From assembly GCA_945881875.1 (NCBI GenBank), contig CAMCVH010000001.1, positions 186,001 to 250,000 of the forward strand: a stretch of DNA of 64,000 bases. Direction: 5' to 3'. Of this stretch, positions 10,051 through 22,600 are shown one piece after another (within the stretch, counting starts at the first letter, position 1; every line of letters begins with the position of its first letter). The position numbers and the translations under genes were made by a program. Below the pieces are notes generated by a model that had not been told where the DNA came from, did no database searches, and worked only from the letters and a program-made list of their open reading frames with translations. The stretch comes from Polynucleobacter meluiroseus (GTDB lineage: Bacteria; Pseudomonadota; Gammaproteobacteria; Burkholderiales; Burkholderiaceae).

Positions 10051-11216
10051 TGAACCGTTGGTTACTGCCTGAGAATATCGCGGATGTCTTGCCTTCAGAG
10101 GCAAGAAAAATCGAAGATTTGCGCCGTATCATGCTAGATCGATTTCAAACCTATGGTTTTGAATTGGTCATGCCTCCGATGTTGGAGTACCTGGATTCTT
10201 TATTGACAGGTGCCGGACAAGAGCTCAATCTCAAAACATTCAAACTTGTTGATCAGTTGTCAGGAAGAACCTTGGGTCTTCGTGCTGACATAACACCTCA
10301 GGTCGCTCGTATTGATGCGCATTTACTGAATCGCCAAGGTGTCACCAGACTTTGTTACGCAGGGTCTGTTTTACATACCTTAGCTGCGCCAGGCACAACT
10401 TCTCGTGAGCAATTACAACTTGGTGCGGAGATCTATGGGCACGCGGGTTGGGAAGCTGACCTTGAGGTGCAAAAACTTTTGAATGAGGTATTAACTCTCA
10501 GTCAAATAGGCGATATCACCTTGGATATGAGCCATGCTGGCTTGTTAACAGCTATTCTGGGTGATTTTCAGCCTGACTCAGATGCTTTAAATACGCTCTA
10601 TGAGGCTTTGCAAACCAAAGATTTGCCTGGTTTAAAAGCTTTGCTGGTGAGCTGGCCTAAGCTTATTCAAGAGGCTATTTTGGCTTTAGTGAGCCTCAGT
10701 GGTGAGCCCGATAGTGTTTTAGCCTTAGCTCGTCAAAATTTACCAAAAGTTTCAGGTGTTAAAACTGCTTTGGATGATCTTGAGCGCTTATGTGGGGCTA
10801 TGAAGGCTTTACCCAACCCACCAAGCTTGAACCTTGATCTTTCTGATTTAAGAGGCTATCAATATCACAGTGGCGTCATGTTTGCCGCTTATGTGGCTGG
10901 TTTACCGGCTGCTATTGCTAGGGGTGGTCGTTATGACATGGTTGGAGCTGCTTTTGGCCGCTCTCGACCTGCGACTGGATTTTCATTAGATATCATGACC
11001 TTAGCTCGACTTTCAAATATCAGCCCGAAAAAGTCAGCCATATTGGCGCCTTGGTCTAATGATGCTTCCTTAACCGAAGAAATCTCAAAACTACGCACTC
11101 AAGGCGAGGTGGTAATTCAATTGCTCCCTGGTCATGAGCAAGATGGTGATGAGTTTCATTGCGATCGAGAGCTTGTCGAGCAAAAAGGTACTTGGGTACT
11201 TAAGACAAGAGCGTAA
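10050..11216 (+). CDS. hisZ: ATP phosphoribosyltransferase regulatory subunit HisZ
   Basis: HisZ is a HisRS-like protein that lacks tRNA charging activity and is the regulatory subunit needed by the short form of HisG at the first step of histidine synthesis. The 388 aa sequence keeps the class II fold features (LGLRADITPQVARIDAHLL, GGRYDMVGAAFGRSRPATGF) but has no anticodon-binding domain and lacks the HisRS RGLDYY signature; the corresponding stretch reads RGYQYHSGVMF. It follows hflC and precedes purA, a standard arrangement in betaproteobacteria. A terminator-like hairpin covers its last codons. Confidence 0.94.
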   Translation: MNRWLLPENIADVLPSEARKIEDLRRIMLDRFQTYGFELVMPPMLEYLDSLLTGAGQELNLKTFKLVDQLSGRTLGLRADITPQVARIDAHLLNRQGVTRLCYAGSVLHTLAAPGTTSREQLQLGAEIYGHAGWEADLEVQKLLNEVLTLSQIGDITLDMSHAGLLTAILGDFQPDSDALNTLYEALQTKDLPGLKALLVSWPKLIQEAILALVSLSGEPDSVLALARQNLPKVSGVKTALDDLERLCGAMKALPNPPSLNLDLSDLRGYQYHSGVMFAAYVAGLPAAIARGGRYDMVGAAFGRSRPATGFSLDIMTLARLSNISPKKSAILAPWSNDASLTEEISKLRTQGEVVIQLLPGHEQDGDEFHCDRELVEQKGTWVLKTRA

Positions 11217-11229
11217 AATGCTCTTTTTT
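11207..11229 (+). terminator. Terminator-like hairpin overlapping the hisZ stop codon
   Basis: AAGAGC (11207-11212) pairs perfectly with GCTCTT (11220-11225) around a 7-base loop, and six T residues (11224-11229) follow. The stop codon TAA of hisZ (11214-11216) sits in the loop. This has the form of a short Rho-independent terminator or attenuator between hisZ and purA. Confidence 0.6.
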
Positions 11230-11240
11230 GCACTTTCTAA

Positions 11241-12611
<1,371 letters not shown>

Positions 12612-12630
12612 GCTGTTACTTTTATCCCCA

Positions 12631-12659
12631 AAGCGCGTTTTAACCCAACGCGCTTTTTT
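12631..12659 (+). terminator. Rho-independent terminator after purA
   Basis: AAGCGCGTT (12631-12639) pairs with AACGCGCTT (12647-12655) in a perfect 9-bp GC-rich stem with a 7-base loop, followed by a T-run to 12659. It lies 20 bases after the purA stop and should end the upstream operon. Confidence 0.9.
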
Positions 12660-12746
12660 ATTGGTATATGACCAATTTACCCATTTTCGGTAAATTATAG
12701 TCTTCAGAATATGATGAATTGTCACATTAATATAAGACAATGAGAT

Positions 12747-15302
12747 ATGACTAAAAAAAGCAATAAAGGGACTTTGGCACTATCAGATGCTATAGCCCGA
12801 CAACTACCAGAAAAGCAAGGAACTGTTCAGGGCCATCGTGATGGCTTTGGTTTTGTAATTCCTGATGATGGTGGCGAAGATGTGTTCTTGAGCGAGCGTG
12901 AGATGTCACGTGTCATGCATCAAGATAAAGTCATTATTAAAGTTTCCGGTGTCGATCGCCGCGGTCGACCTGAAGGTCAAATCAGTGAAGTGTTGATCCA
13001 TGCCAATAAATTTGTCATTGGAAGATTGCTCAATGAAAATGGCGTGTTAATTTGCGCTCCTGAAGATAAGCGTATTGGACACGATATTCTGATTCCGCCC
13101 AAGGGACAAGGTAATGCCAAATTAAATCAAGTTGTCTCAGTTGAAATCATTGATTACCCAGATAGCTATCGCCAAGCAGTAGGTCGAGTTGTTGAAGTGC
13201 TTGGTGAAATAGATGATCCGGGTATGGAAATAGAAATTGCGGTGCGCAAGTATGGTGTACCACACGAATTTTCACCAGCGGCCATCAAAGAGGCTGAGTT
13301 ATTACCCGATGAAATTCGTGAAGAAGATCTTGAGGGCAGAATTGACCTTAGAGATATTCCGTTAGTAACGATTGATGGTGAAGATGCTAGAGATTTTGAC
13401 GATGCTGTTTATTGTGAGCCTGTTACATGGGGTAAAGATAAAGCTTGGCGATTGATCGTTGCTATTGCTGACGTATCGCATTATGTTAAGCCAGATCATC
13501 CTTTAGATACTGATGCGATTACACGTGCCACTTCTGTATATTTTCCGCGTCGTGTTATCCCAATGCTGCCAGAAAAGATTTCAAACGGACTTTGTTCGCT
13601 AAAGCCTGAAGTTGATCGCTTGTGTATGGTTTGTGATGCTGTGATTGATCTTCACGGTGAAGTACAGGCTTATCAGTTCTATCCAGCTGTCATGCACTCA
13701 GCCCAAAGATTTACCTACAACACGGTCTGGGAAATTTTAAGTAATTCTAAAGGTCCAGAAGCCGCTAGATTTAAAGATCTCAAAAAGAATCTAGATCGTC
13801 TGTACAGCCTTTACAAAATTTTAAGAGCGGCCAGAGATAAACGTGGCGCCATTGATTTTGAAACAACAGAAACTCAGATTATCAGTAACTCATTGGGTAA
13901 GATTGAACGCATTGAGCCTCGTGTTCGTAATGAGGCACATCGGGTCATTGAGGAATGTATGCTGGCAGCTAACGTTTGTGCCGCTGACTTTCTAGATAAA
14001 AATGGTCACGCCTCTTTATTCCGGGTGCATGCTGAACCCTCTGTAGAAAAGTTAATGACCCTAAAACAAGTTCTCAGAACTGCTGGACTTCATTTGGGTG
14101 GATCTGATAAGCCGAGACCTAAGGATTTTGCAAAACTGATTGAAGAGATTAAGCCAAGGCCTGATGCCAGCATGTTGCAGTCAGTCGTCCTTCGTTCTAT
14201 GCAGCAAGCTGTTTATCAACCAGATAACTATGGGCACTTTGGTTTGTCTTATGATGCATATGCTCATTTCACAAGTCCGATTCGACGATACCCCGATTTA
14301 CTAGTTCATCGCTCAATCAAAGCCATTCTCGCCAAAAAGAAATATTCTCCAGTGATACCTGAGGGTGTGGTGTTGAACTTGGCTATGCCCAAGAGAGGTC
14401 CTGGTCGAGTCAACGCTGCCAATGCTAAAAAATCACATGATGATGCCAAAGCAAATCCAGCAAGCAAAACTACTCGTGGCGCTAAGGCTAAACAAGATGC
14501 TTCCAAAGCATTAGCTGCTTGGTCTCAATTGGGTGTGCATTGTTCTTCTAATGAGCGTCGCGCTGATGAAGCTTCAAGAGATGTTGAAGCCTGGTTGAAG
14601 TGTTACTACATGCGCGATCATTTAGGTCAAGAGTACGCTGGCACCATTACCGGTGTTGCTACATTTGGTTTATTTGTTCAATTAGAGAGTCTATTCGTTG
14701 AGGGCATGATCCACATCAGTGAACTGGGTGGTGACTACTATCAATATGATGAAGCGCGCCAAGAACTCAGAGGCGAGCGTACAGGTATTCGTTATCGATT
14801 AACAGACCGAGTTCATGTGCTGGTTAGTCGCGTTGATTTAGATGCTAGACGTATTGAATTTAGCTTAGTTAAGCCAGGTGATAAACCGGGCGCTCTGGGT
14901 GTCGGAGCTTTAGGATCTAACTCTAGATCTGGTGATCGTTTTTCTGGTAAAGATCGCGGCGCCGGTAACCAATCAACTCGTGGATCTCCTTCAGGCTCAC
15001 GTTTTGGTCAAGGTCCAGGCAAAGGTTCTAGCTCCAAAAAATCATCTTCACGCTCGCGCAGTAGTTCTAGAGCCAATCCTAGTTCAAGTGCCGCCCAAGC
15101 AGGCGTTAGATCATTGGGTTCCACAAGCTCTTTAACAGCGGTTGATGATCTAGCTATAAGACCAACGGCAAAGTCTGCACTAAAGGCATCAGAGGTTGTT
15201 AGTAAAAAAACAGCCGCAGCCAAAGCAGGGAAAAAACCTAAAAAAGCCAGCAATGCCAAATCTAAAGGGCATGAATTAAGTATCCGTAAAGGTCGTCGTT
15301 AA
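12747..15302 (+). CDS. rnr: Ribonuclease R (3'-5' exoribonuclease, RNB family)
   Basis: RNase R processively degrades structured RNA from the 3' end. The 851 aa protein has N-terminal cold-shock domains ([21 protein letters not shown]), the RNB catalytic domain with the metal-binding [12 protein letters not shown] cluster (D210 to D219), and a C-terminal S1 domain ([22 protein letters not shown]). Two features stand out: an Ala/Lys-rich insertion at about residues 530-588 between [11 protein letters not shown] and the [13 protein letters not shown] segment, and a Ser/Lys/Arg-rich low-complexity tail from about residue 715. The TAA shares one base with the rlmB ATG. Confidence 0.95.
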   Translation: MTKKSNKGTLALSDAIARQLPEKQGTVQGHRDGFGFVIPDDGGEDVFLSEREMSRVMHQDKVIIKVSGVDRRGRPEGQISEVLIHANKFVIGRLLNENGVLICAPEDKRIGHDILIPPKGQGNAKLNQVVSVEIIDYPDSYRQAVGRVVEVLGEIDDPGMEIEIAVRKYGVPHEFSPAAIKEAELLPDEIREEDLEGRIDLRDIPLVTIDGEDARDFDDAVYCEPVTWGKDKAWRLIVAIADVSHYVKPDHPLDTDAITRATSVYFPRRVIPMLPEKISNGLCSLKPEVDRLCMVCDAVIDLHGEVQAYQFYPAVMHSAQRFTYNTVWEILSNSKGPEAARFKDLKKNLDRLYSLYKILRAARDKRGAIDFETTETQIISNSLGKIERIEPRVRNEAHRVIEECMLAANVCAADFLDKNGHASLFRVHAEPSVEKLMTLKQVLRTAGLHLGGSDKPRPKDFAKLIEEIKPRPDASMLQSVVLRSMQQAVYQPDNYGHFGLSYDAYAHFTSPIRRYPDLLVHRSIKAILAKKKYSPVIPEGVVLNLAMPKRGPGRVNAANAKKSHDDAKANPASKTTRGAKAKQDASKALAAWSQLGVHCSSNERRADEASRDVEAWLKCYYMRDHLGQEYAGTITGVATFGLFVQLESLFVEGMIHISELGGDYYQYDEARQELRGERTGIRYRLTDRVHVLVSRVDLDARRIEFSLVKPGDKPGALGVGALGSNSRSGDRFSGKDRGAGNQSTRGSPSGSRFGQGPGKGSSSKKSSSRSRSSSRANPSSSAAQAGVRSLGSTSSLTAVDDLAIRPTAKSALKASEVVSKKTAAAKAGKKPKKASNAKSKGHELSIRKGRR

Positions 15303-16102
15303 TGTCTGATAGAGAACAAAAAGAAAATACAAAACAAGACTTTAAGCAGGGTGGTGACGGTAAACAAATGATCTTAGGCTTCCATGCAGTGATTGCAAGA
15401 TTGCGCCAAGATCCAGAATCCTTAAGAACAGTTTATGTTGACCCAGCACGCCGTGATCGTCGTATGCAAGACTTCATTAAATCTGCTGAGCCGATCTTGG
15501 GTAGAAGATTGCATCAAGCTGATACAGAGCGTTTAAGAACTTTGGCAGGTAATGATCGTCATCAAGGTGTGGTGGCTTTTGCCGACAGTATTTCAAAAGT
15601 TCAGACCTTAGATGAGTTGTTGGATGCCCTTCAAGGTCCTGCATTGTTATTGATTTTGGATGGTGTCACAGATCCACATAATCTAGGCGCATGTCTTCGT
15701 GTAGCAGATGGTGCTGGTGTTGATGCCGTGATTGTTCCTAAGGATCGTTCGGCGCATTTGAACGCAACAGTCAGTAAAGTAGCTAGTGGTGCAGCAGAGA
15801 CGATGCCTTTGATCGCTGTGACTAATTTAGCTAGAACCATGCGAGAACTTCAAGAGGCGGGCGTTTGGTTAATTGGTACGGATGATCAATCAGAAAAAAC
15901 TCTCTACGATATTGATTTGAGTGGCCCTGTTGCATTAGTGATGGGTGCTGAAGGCGAGGGTATGAGGCGCTTAACTCGCGAGACTTGTGATGAGCTTGTT
16001 CAAATCCCCATGTCGGGTGGTATTGAGAGTCTTAACGTTTCTGTAGCCAGCGGTGTTTGCCTATACGAAGCAAGACGTCAAAGAATGCTTAAGGGTGTCT
16101 AA
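15302..16102 (+). CDS. rlmB: 23S rRNA (guanosine2251-2'-O)-methyltransferase RlmB
   Basis: RlmB is a SpoU/TrmH-type enzyme that 2'-O-methylates G2251 in the peptidyl-transferase loop of 23S rRNA. The 266 aa protein has an N-terminal substrate-binding domain ([17 protein letters not shown]) and the three SPOUT-knot motifs: [34 protein letters not shown] and [15 protein letters not shown]. The pairing with rnr (rnr-rlmB) is conserved in proteobacteria. The ATG overlaps the rnr stop by one base. Transcription runs toward tal on the other strand across 40 bases with only a weak AT-rich hairpin. Confidence 0.95.
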   Translation: MSDREQKENTKQDFKQGGDGKQMILGFHAVIARLRQDPESLRTVYVDPARRDRRMQDFIKSAEPILGRRLHQADTERLRTLAGNDRHQGVVAFADSISKVQTLDELLDALQGPALLLILDGVTDPHNLGACLRVADGAGVDAVIVPKDRSAHLNATVSKVASGAAETMPLIAVTNLARTMRELQEAGVWLIGTDDQSEKTLYDIDLSGPVALVMGAEGEGMRRLTRETCDELVQIPMSGGIESLNVSVASGVCLYEARRQRMLKGV

Positions 16103-16142
16103 GGATATTTAAGTCTCTTATCTTGAATAAAGATAAATCAAT

Positions 16143-17090
16143 CTAAGCTTGTAAAACTTTCTCAAGCTTTTCAATATCTGTGCAGAACAAGCGAATGCCT
16201 TCCGATAGTTTTTCAGTTACCATCGCATCTTGGTTTAACTGATAACGGAATGACTTTTCATCTGCATGGATTTCATCAATACTCATCGACTGAGATAGAT
16301 CAACTCTCAAAGCAGCTTGTAAAGAATCATTCTTACTTTGGAGTTCTGCCAGTAACTCTGGGCTAATGGTTAATAAATCACAACCAGCTAAATTGGTGAT
16401 TTGACCAATATTTCTAAAGCTTGCTCCCATGACCTCAGTATGGATGCCAAATTTCTTGTAATAGTGATAGATCTTCTTCACTGAGGTAACGCCTGGATCA
16501 TTGGCGCCACCATGGATTTCATCGCGCCATTCAGAGCCAAGAGATTTTTTATGCCAATCGGTGATGCGTCCAACAAACGGCGAGATCAACTGAGCTTTAG
16601 CATTGGCACAAGCAACTGCTTGTATCAAACTAAACAAAAGTGTCATATTGCAAGAGATGCCTTCTGACTGAAGAATCTTTGCAGCCTGTATACCTTCCCA
16701 GGTGCTGGCAATTTTGATGAGAATTCTATTTTTGGAGATACCTTTTGATTCATAGGCGGCGATGATCTCGCGTGCTTTTTTAACGGTTGCTTCTGTATCA
16801 AAAGAAAGGCGTGCATCCACCTCAGTAGATACACGACCAGGAACGATCTTGAGTATCTCTATACCAAACGCTACTAGCAAAGCATCAATCACTTGATCGA
16901 CTGGCTGACCAGTAGTATCACTTTTAACCTTTTGAATTAGGTTTTGATAATTAGGTAATTGGGCAGCTTTTAAGATAAGGGATGGATTGGTCGTCGCATC
17001 TTGAGGCAAGAAAGCCTTCATGCGCTTAAAGTCACCCGTATCGACAACGACCTTGGTATATTGTTTTAATTGTTCTAGTAGTGTGCTCAT
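16143..17090 (-). CDS. tal: Transaldolase (TalB type)
   Basis: Transaldolase moves a dihydroxyacetone unit between sugar phosphates in the non-oxidative pentose phosphate pathway. At 315 aa it matches the TalA/TalB class. The signature DATTNPSLI (residues 31-39) and the Schiff-base lysine K126 in [11 protein letters not shown] are present, as is [10 protein letters not shown]. The gene starts at 17090 and is transcribed away from rpiA; both belong to the same pathway and share the 98-base region between them. Confidence 0.96.
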   Translation of the reverse strand: MSTLLEQLKQYTKVVVDTGDFKRMKAFLPQDATTNPSLILKAAQLPNYQNLIQKVKSDTTGQPVDQVIDALLVAFGIEILKIVPGRVSTEVDARLSFDTEATVKKAREIIAAYESKGISKNRILIKIASTWEGIQAAKILQSEGISCNMTLLFSLIQAVACANAKAQLISPFVGRITDWHKKSLGSEWRDEIHGGANDPGVTSVKKIYHYYKKFGIHTEVMGASFRNIGQITNLAGCDLLTISPELLAELQSKNDSLQAALRVDLSQSMSIDEIHADEKSFRYQLNQDAMVTEKLSEGIRLFCTDIEKLEKVLQA

Positions 17091-17188
17091 TGGACTATTT
17101 TAGAATGTAACTGTGTATAAAATGATTTTTCTAGCAATTTTTACTGAATAATGAAGTCAATTCGACTCTAACAGCCCATAAGCGATTA

Positions 17189-17887
17189 ATGAACATGTTT
17201 ACTCAGGATCAACTAAAACAAATGGTAGCAGATGCTGCCAGAGATGAAGTTCTAAAAAACATGGCTCCTGGTGGCGTTCTAGGGATTGGAACAGGTTCTA
17301 CTGCTAATTTATTTATTGATGCTATTGCACCTCATCAAAATCACTTCGCTGGCGTGGTTTCTAGTTCTCAAGCAAGTACTGATCGTTTAAAAAAGCATGG
17401 CTTTGTCGTTTTAGATAGTAATACTGTCACTAGTTTGCCGATGTATGTGGATGGCGCTGATGAGATTGATCCAAAGGGTCATATGTTAAAAGGCGGCGGT
17501 GGCGCTCTAACACGCGAAAAAATCGTGGCTCAATTGGCCCAATCATTTATTTGCATCTGTGATGCAAGCAAAGAAGTGGGTGTCATTGGAAAGTTTCCTG
17601 TGCCTGTGGAAGTGATCCCCATGGCACAAGCTCAGGTAACTAGAGAATTAGAACAATTGGGTGGTGTGGTCACTTTAAGAAAAGTGAAGGGCAGTGATCA
17701 AGTATTTGTGACGGACAATCAGGCTTGTATTTTGGATGTGGCCGGTTTAAAGGTCAGCGATCCAGTCAGTTTGGAGTCTGAAATCAATCAGATTCCTGGG
17801 GTTGTCTGTAATGGCTTATTTGCCAGAAGAAAAGCCGATGTCTTATTAGTCGGCGGCCCCGAGGGCATTAGACGCTTGGTTTACTAA
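17189..17887 (+). CDS. rpiA: Ribose-5-phosphate isomerase A
   Basis: RpiA interconverts ribose 5-phosphate and ribulose 5-phosphate. The 232 aa protein has the N-terminal GIGTGSTANLFI phosphate-binding loop, the catalytic DGADEID motif, and KGGGGALTREKI. I take ATG 17189; a second ATG two codons later (17195) is equally possible because no clear Shine-Dalgarno decides. The gene is divergent from tal and ends in a strong palindromic terminator shared with yggX. Confidence 0.96.
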   Translation: MNMFTQDQLKQMVADAARDEVLKNMAPGGVLGIGTGSTANLFIDAIAPHQNHFAGVVSSSQASTDRLKKHGFVVLDSNTVTSLPMYVDGADEIDPKGHMLKGGGGALTREKIVAQLAQSFICICDASKEVGVIGKFPVPVEVIPMAQAQVTRELEQLGGVVTLRKVKGSDQVFVTDNQACILDVAGLKVSDPVSLESEINQIPGVVCNGLFARRKADVLLVGGPEGIRRLVY

Positions 17888-17911
17888 ATGCAAGCTCTAA
17901 AAATATAAGAC

Positions 17912-17945
17912 AATAAATAAGGACGCCGTAGCGTCCTTATTTATT
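17912..17945. terminator. Bidirectional terminator between rpiA and yggX
   Basis: A perfect 15-bp inverted repeat: 17912-17926 pairs with 17931-17945 around the tetraloop CGTA. The core is GGACGC/GCGTCC and the outer part is A/T-rich, so each strand presents a GC stem followed by T-rich sequence. It sits between convergent genes and can stop transcription from both sides. Confidence 0.92.
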
Positions 17946-17966
17946 AGTCATATTGATATTTAAGTA

Positions 17967-18239
17967 TTACTTAGCTTCTGGAACATAACCTTGAACACCA
18001 TCAGCGCCATCACCATAAAAGTATTTCTCAACTTGCTTGAGTAAGTATTGGCGAGCACGAGTATCGGCCATGTTGAGTCGATTTTCGTTTATTAACATGG
18101 TTTGATGCTTCAACCAGCCAGCCCATGCTTCCTTAGAAACCTCTTGCCATAGCTTTTTACCTATTTCGCCTGGCATAGGTGCGAAGTCTAATCCTTCAGC
18201 TTCTTTATTTAACTTAATACATTGAACCATACGAGTCAT
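17967..18239 (-). CDS. yggX: Probable Fe(2+)-trafficking / oxidative damage protection protein YggX
   Basis: A 90 aa cytoplasmic protein of the YggX family, linked in enterobacteria to iron handling and protection of Fe-S clusters from superoxide. Family marks are the N-terminal [16 protein letters not shown] with the conserved Cys7, PGEIGKKLW, and [13 protein letters not shown]. It lies 31 bases downstream of argA on the same strand and probably shares its transcript, which would end at the palindrome at 17912-17945. Function is known from the family only. Confidence 0.93.
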   Translation of the reverse strand: MTRMVQCIKLNKEAEGLDFAPMPGEIGKKLWQEVSKEAWAGWLKHQTMLINENRLNMADTRARQYLLKQVEKYFYGDGADGVQGYVPEAK

Positions 18240-18270
18240 CTTGCTACTCCGTTATTACTAAAGTGATTGA

Positions 18271-19608
18271 TTATAGTTTTTTAATTAAAACCATGGATTT
18301 ACGCTCCCAGTTATAGAGCTCTTTACGCTCCACTGGAAGATCATCAACGCTGGCACGAACAAAGCCACGTTTTAAAAACCAATGCTCTGTTCTTGTTGTA
18401 AGAACAAATAATTTATCAAGACCCGCAGCCTTAGCTCTGGCTTCGATTCTTTTTAATAAACGCTCACCGTCACCTGACTCTTGGGCTTTCGGATCTACCG
18501 CTAGGCAGGATAATTCACCGACGCCGTTGGCGTAGGGGATTAGTGCTGCACAACCAAAGAGAACGCGATCATGTTCAATCACTGAGAAATAGGTAATATC
18601 ACGTTCGATAACGTCACGACCACGTGCAACAAGGATGCCCTCGTCGCCTAGCGGCTCGATCAATTGCAAAATGCCACCCACATCATCTAAATTGGCTTCA
18701 CGCAGGTGCTCAATATCAGACGCGGCGATCATGGTGCTAATACCGTCATGAGTAAAGAGTTCTTCTAAAAGAGCACCATCACGATCGTGAGGAAGTAAAT
18801 GAACACGGCTGACACCAGACCTAATAGCGCGAATGGCGTTTTGTAAGAGGACTTTGAGATCTGCCTCATCTAAGGTGAGATCAGTAATATGCTCTTCTAA
18901 TTGGCGCAAAGAAAACTCTTTGATGAGCTCGCCATCCGAATTGGTAATGCCGTTGTATTCAGTTAAGAAAATCAGCTTATCAGCCTTAACTGCCATGGCA
19001 GTTGCTGTTGCAACATCTTCATAAGCAATATTGAATGCCTGACCCGTTGGAGAGAAACCAAGGGGAGACATCAAAACAATCTTGTTATTGATCAATGAAT
19101 GATGAATGGACTCTGAATCAACCTTACGAACTAAACCGGTATGTATAAAGTCAACGCCATCAACAATACCAACGGGTCTTGCAATAATGAAATTGCCTGA
19201 AATGACGGAAATACGAGAGCCTGCCATTGGCGTATTAGGCAAACCTTGACTAAAGGCCGCTTCGATATCAAGACGTAATTCGCCCGAGGCTTCTTTTGCG
19301 CACTCAAGAGCAGCTGGGTCGGTAATTCGGTAGCCACTCATGGCGCCAGTACCATAGATACTGCTGACTTTTCTGAGGTCTAATTGCTCTTGGACTTGCG
19401 GACGTGAGCCATGCACCAGCACAATACGCATACCCATAGCATGAAGCATGGCAACATCTTGTATCAAAGCTTCTAGACCGCCTTTTTGCACCAGTTCACC
19501 GGCAAACCCAATTACAAAGGTTTTACCCCTAAAACTGTGGATGTAGGGAGCTACATCGCGCAGCCAAGCAACGAAGGGAAAATTATTTTGGACTTGATTA
19601 GTAGGCAT
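18271..19608 (-). CDS. argA: Amino-acid N-acetyltransferase (N-acetylglutamate synthase)
   Basis: ArgA acetylates glutamate with acetyl-CoA, the first step of arginine synthesis. The 445 aa protein is the classical two-domain type: an amino-acid-kinase-like domain (GFAGELVQKGGLEALIQD, VLVHGSRPQVQEQL) that normally binds the feedback inhibitor arginine, and a C-terminal GNAT acetyltransferase domain (ELSCLAVDPKAQESGDGERL, LTTRTEHWFLKRGF). The ATG is one base from the start of hrpA on the other strand. A TATAAT box only 8 bases before the ATG suggests an almost leaderless mRNA. Confidence 0.95.
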   Translation of the reverse strand: MPTNQVQNNFPFVAWLRDVAPYIHSFRGKTFVIGFAGELVQKGGLEALIQDVAMLHAMGMRIVLVHGSRPQVQEQLDLRKVSSIYGTGAMSGYRITDPAALECAKEASGELRLDIEAAFSQGLPNTPMAGSRISVISGNFIIARPVGIVDGVDFIHTGLVRKVDSESIHHSLINNKIVLMSPLGFSPTGQAFNIAYEDVATATAMAVKADKLIFLTEYNGITNSDGELIKEFSLRQLEEHITDLTLDEADLKVLLQNAIRAIRSGVSRVHLLPHDRDGALLEELFTHDGISTMIAASDIEHLREANLDDVGGILQLIEPLGDEGILVARGRDVIERDITYFSVIEHDRVLFGCAALIPYANGVGELSCLAVDPKAQESGDGERLLKRIEARAKAAGLDKLFVLTTRTEHWFLKRGFVRASVDDLPVERKELYNWERKSMVLIKKL

Positions 19609-19609
19609 A

Positions 19610-22600
19610 GTGGAAAATTATAGGGTGCAACCAGCAAAAATAACAAAAAATTTGAAAATTCAGTTCCCCGAGGCTTTGCCAGTATCCGGGCAGCGGGAGA
19701 AGATCACTCAAGCTTTAGAGCAAAATCAGGTCATTATTGTTTGTGGCGAGACTGGTTCCGGTAAGACCACCCAGCTCCCAAAGATCTGCTTGGCAATGGG
19801 TCGAGGCCGTGCGAATGGTACTGAAAAGCTGATTGGCCATACCCAGCCAAGGCGAATTGCTGCCACATCTACAGCTAAGAGAATTGCTCAAGAAATCGGT
19901 AGTCCCATAGGCGAGGATGTCGGCTATCAGGTTCGCTTTGCAGATAAGACCAGTCCAACTGCATCTATTAAGCTCATGACCGATGGTATCTTGCTGGCTG
20001 AGACCCAGCGCGACCCCATGCTCAATGCTTATGACACGATCATCATCGATGAGGCCCATGAGCGCAGTTTAAATATTGATTTCTTATTAGGTTACTTGAG
20101 GCAGTTATTACCAAAGCGGCCGGATTTAAAGGTCATCGTTACATCTGCCACCATTGACGCAGACCGTTTTGCAAGGCACTTTGGTACTCCAGATCAGCCT
20201 GCTCCAGTGATTGAGGTCAGTGGGCGTCTGTTTCCTGTAGAGGTTCGTTATCGTGCGCTGCAAATTGAAGGTAAAAAAGACACAAGAGAAATCCCTGAAG
20301 CAGTGGTGGACGGCATTAATGAGTTGTGGGGGCAGGGGCCTCAAAGTTCTGGCGATATATTGGTTTTCTTACCCGGTGAGCGAGAGATTCGAGATTGCAC
20401 CGAGGCCATTCGAAAAGACCACGTTCTTAATCAACGATTCCACGTAGAAGTTTTAAGTTTATTTGCTCGGCAATCTGTCAACGAGCAAGAAAAGGTTTTT
20501 CAAGGCGGTGGGGGTCGTCGCATCATATTGGCAACTAATGTTGCAGAAACATCTTTAACGGTTCCCGGTATTCGTTTCGTGATTGATGTGGGTCTTGCTA
20601 GGGTCAAACGCTATTCTTATCGTAATAAAGTGGAGCAACTTCAGATAGAGGCTATTTCTCAGGCTGCTGCTAATCAAAGAGCCGGTCGTTGTGGTCGTGT
20701 TTCAGATGGTATTTGCATCAGACTTTATGCTGAGTGCGACTATTTAGCTCGCCCTAAATTTACAGATCCAGAGATTCTTAGAAGTTCATTAGCAGCGGTC
20801 ATCCTTCGGATGCGTGCCCTGAAGTTGCCACGAATACAAGACTTTCCTTTCATCGAACCTCCGCTAGGTCGGGCTATTACTGATGGTATTCAATTGCTTG
20901 AAGAGTTGGGTGCAATGGAGTCTGAAGGACCGCGTCAGGGTGCTTTAACCCCGATCGGTAAGCAGTTGGCAGCTTTACCTTTAGATCCGCGCGTGGGCCG
21001 TATGTTGTTAGCAGCTAAAGAGCATCAAGCTTTGAGAGAGGTACTCATTATTGCGACCGCTATGGCAAGCCAGGACCCTAGAGATCGACCGATGGAATAT
21101 GCTCAGGCAGCAGATGCAGCCCATAAAACTTTTGCCGATGAACGCTCTGAATTTTTATCTTTTGTAAAAATTTGGGACTGGTATCAAGATGCATTAGTTA
21201 ATAAGCAAAGTAATCGTCAATTAGAAAATCTTTGTAAAAGTAAATTCATTTCCCCAAGACGGATGCGTGAGTGGCGTGATGTCCACGGGCAGCTGCATCG
21301 TTCATTAATGGAGCAGGGTTGGAAAGAAAATGAATCTGCTGCTACTTTTGAACAAATCCACCTATCTCTACTGACAGGGTTGCTAGGCAATATTGCTAAA
21401 AAATCTGAAGATGATAAAAATGGTCCTGATATTTATGAAGGTGCCAGAGGTATTAAGTTAAATATTTGGCCAGGTTCGACGATTGGAAAAAAAGCAGGCG
21501 CTTGGATTTTGGCATCTGAATTAGTTGAAACTAGTCGAATGTTTGCAAGAACAATTGCTAAGATAGAACCTCAATGGGTTGAAAAAGTGGCCGCTCACCG
21601 ATTGCTAAAAACTTGGAGCGATCCATTTTGGGATAGTCGTCAAGGTGAGGTGATGGCTCATGAGAGGGGGACTCTTTATGGCCTGCCTATTTACCATGGT
21701 CGCAAGGTGCGCTTCTCGCCCAAGGATCCAGAGGAGGCAAGACGCATCTTTATTCAGAGAGCATTGGTTGAAGCTGAATTATTAGGTCAAGCTGAGGCCG
21801 CTAGTTCTCAAAAACAATCTGGATCGATCCTATCTTTCTTTTGGCATAACCAGTCATTGATTGAGCAAATTGAAGCTTTGGAACACCGTTCACGTCGTCA
21901 AGACGTCTTGGTGGATGAGGAGTTGTTATATGCTTTTTATGATCAGCACTTATCCAAGGATGTACTAAGTCGAGTATCACTTGAGACCTGGTTAAAGTCA
22001 GACACCAAAAACCCAAATTTATTGAAGTTAGATAAATCTGATTTGATGCGTCATGAGGCGGCAGGCATCACTTTGGATCGCTATCCCAAAACTATGAAGA
22101 TGGCGGGTGGTGAGGTCCAGCTCAGTTATCACTTTGAGCCTGGTAGTCCCAAAGATGGCGTCACGATGATTGTGCCTTTAGCACTATTGAACCAAATTGA
22201 TCAACGTCGTTGTGAATGGTTGGTTCCCGGTCTCTGTATTGAAAAAACACAGTTATATATTAAGTCCTTGCCGCAAAAATTAAGAAGAAATTGTGTACCG
22301 CTACCAGAGTATTCCAAGAAATTTGTGGAGCGCTTAACCGAGGCGAATGCTTTTGGTGAGGGAGATTTTCTAGAAGCTCTGATTGCGGATATTCGTATTA
22401 ATACTCAAGTTCAAACTCACCGTGCTGAATATCGACCTGAAAATCTTCCCACGCATTGTTTTATGAATTTTCGTTTAGTTGATGAGTACGGTAGGCAAAT
22501 TGATTTAGATCGCAATCTTGGGAAATTGCGTTCGGAGCATGCTCAATCGGCTAGAGATGTATTTCAAGAGGTCGCGGCTAGTGCTGTCAGTCAATTGCAA

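Noticed and set aside
14932-15259. Open frames on both strands over the end of rnr
   Set aside because: They are shadows of the low-complexity Ser/Lys tail of RNase R, which is in a continuous conserved frame.
16118-16136. Hairpin TTATCTT/AAGATAA between rlmB and tal as a terminator
   Set aside because: The stem is entirely weak AT-rich pairs apart from one G-C and is not followed by a T-run on either strand.
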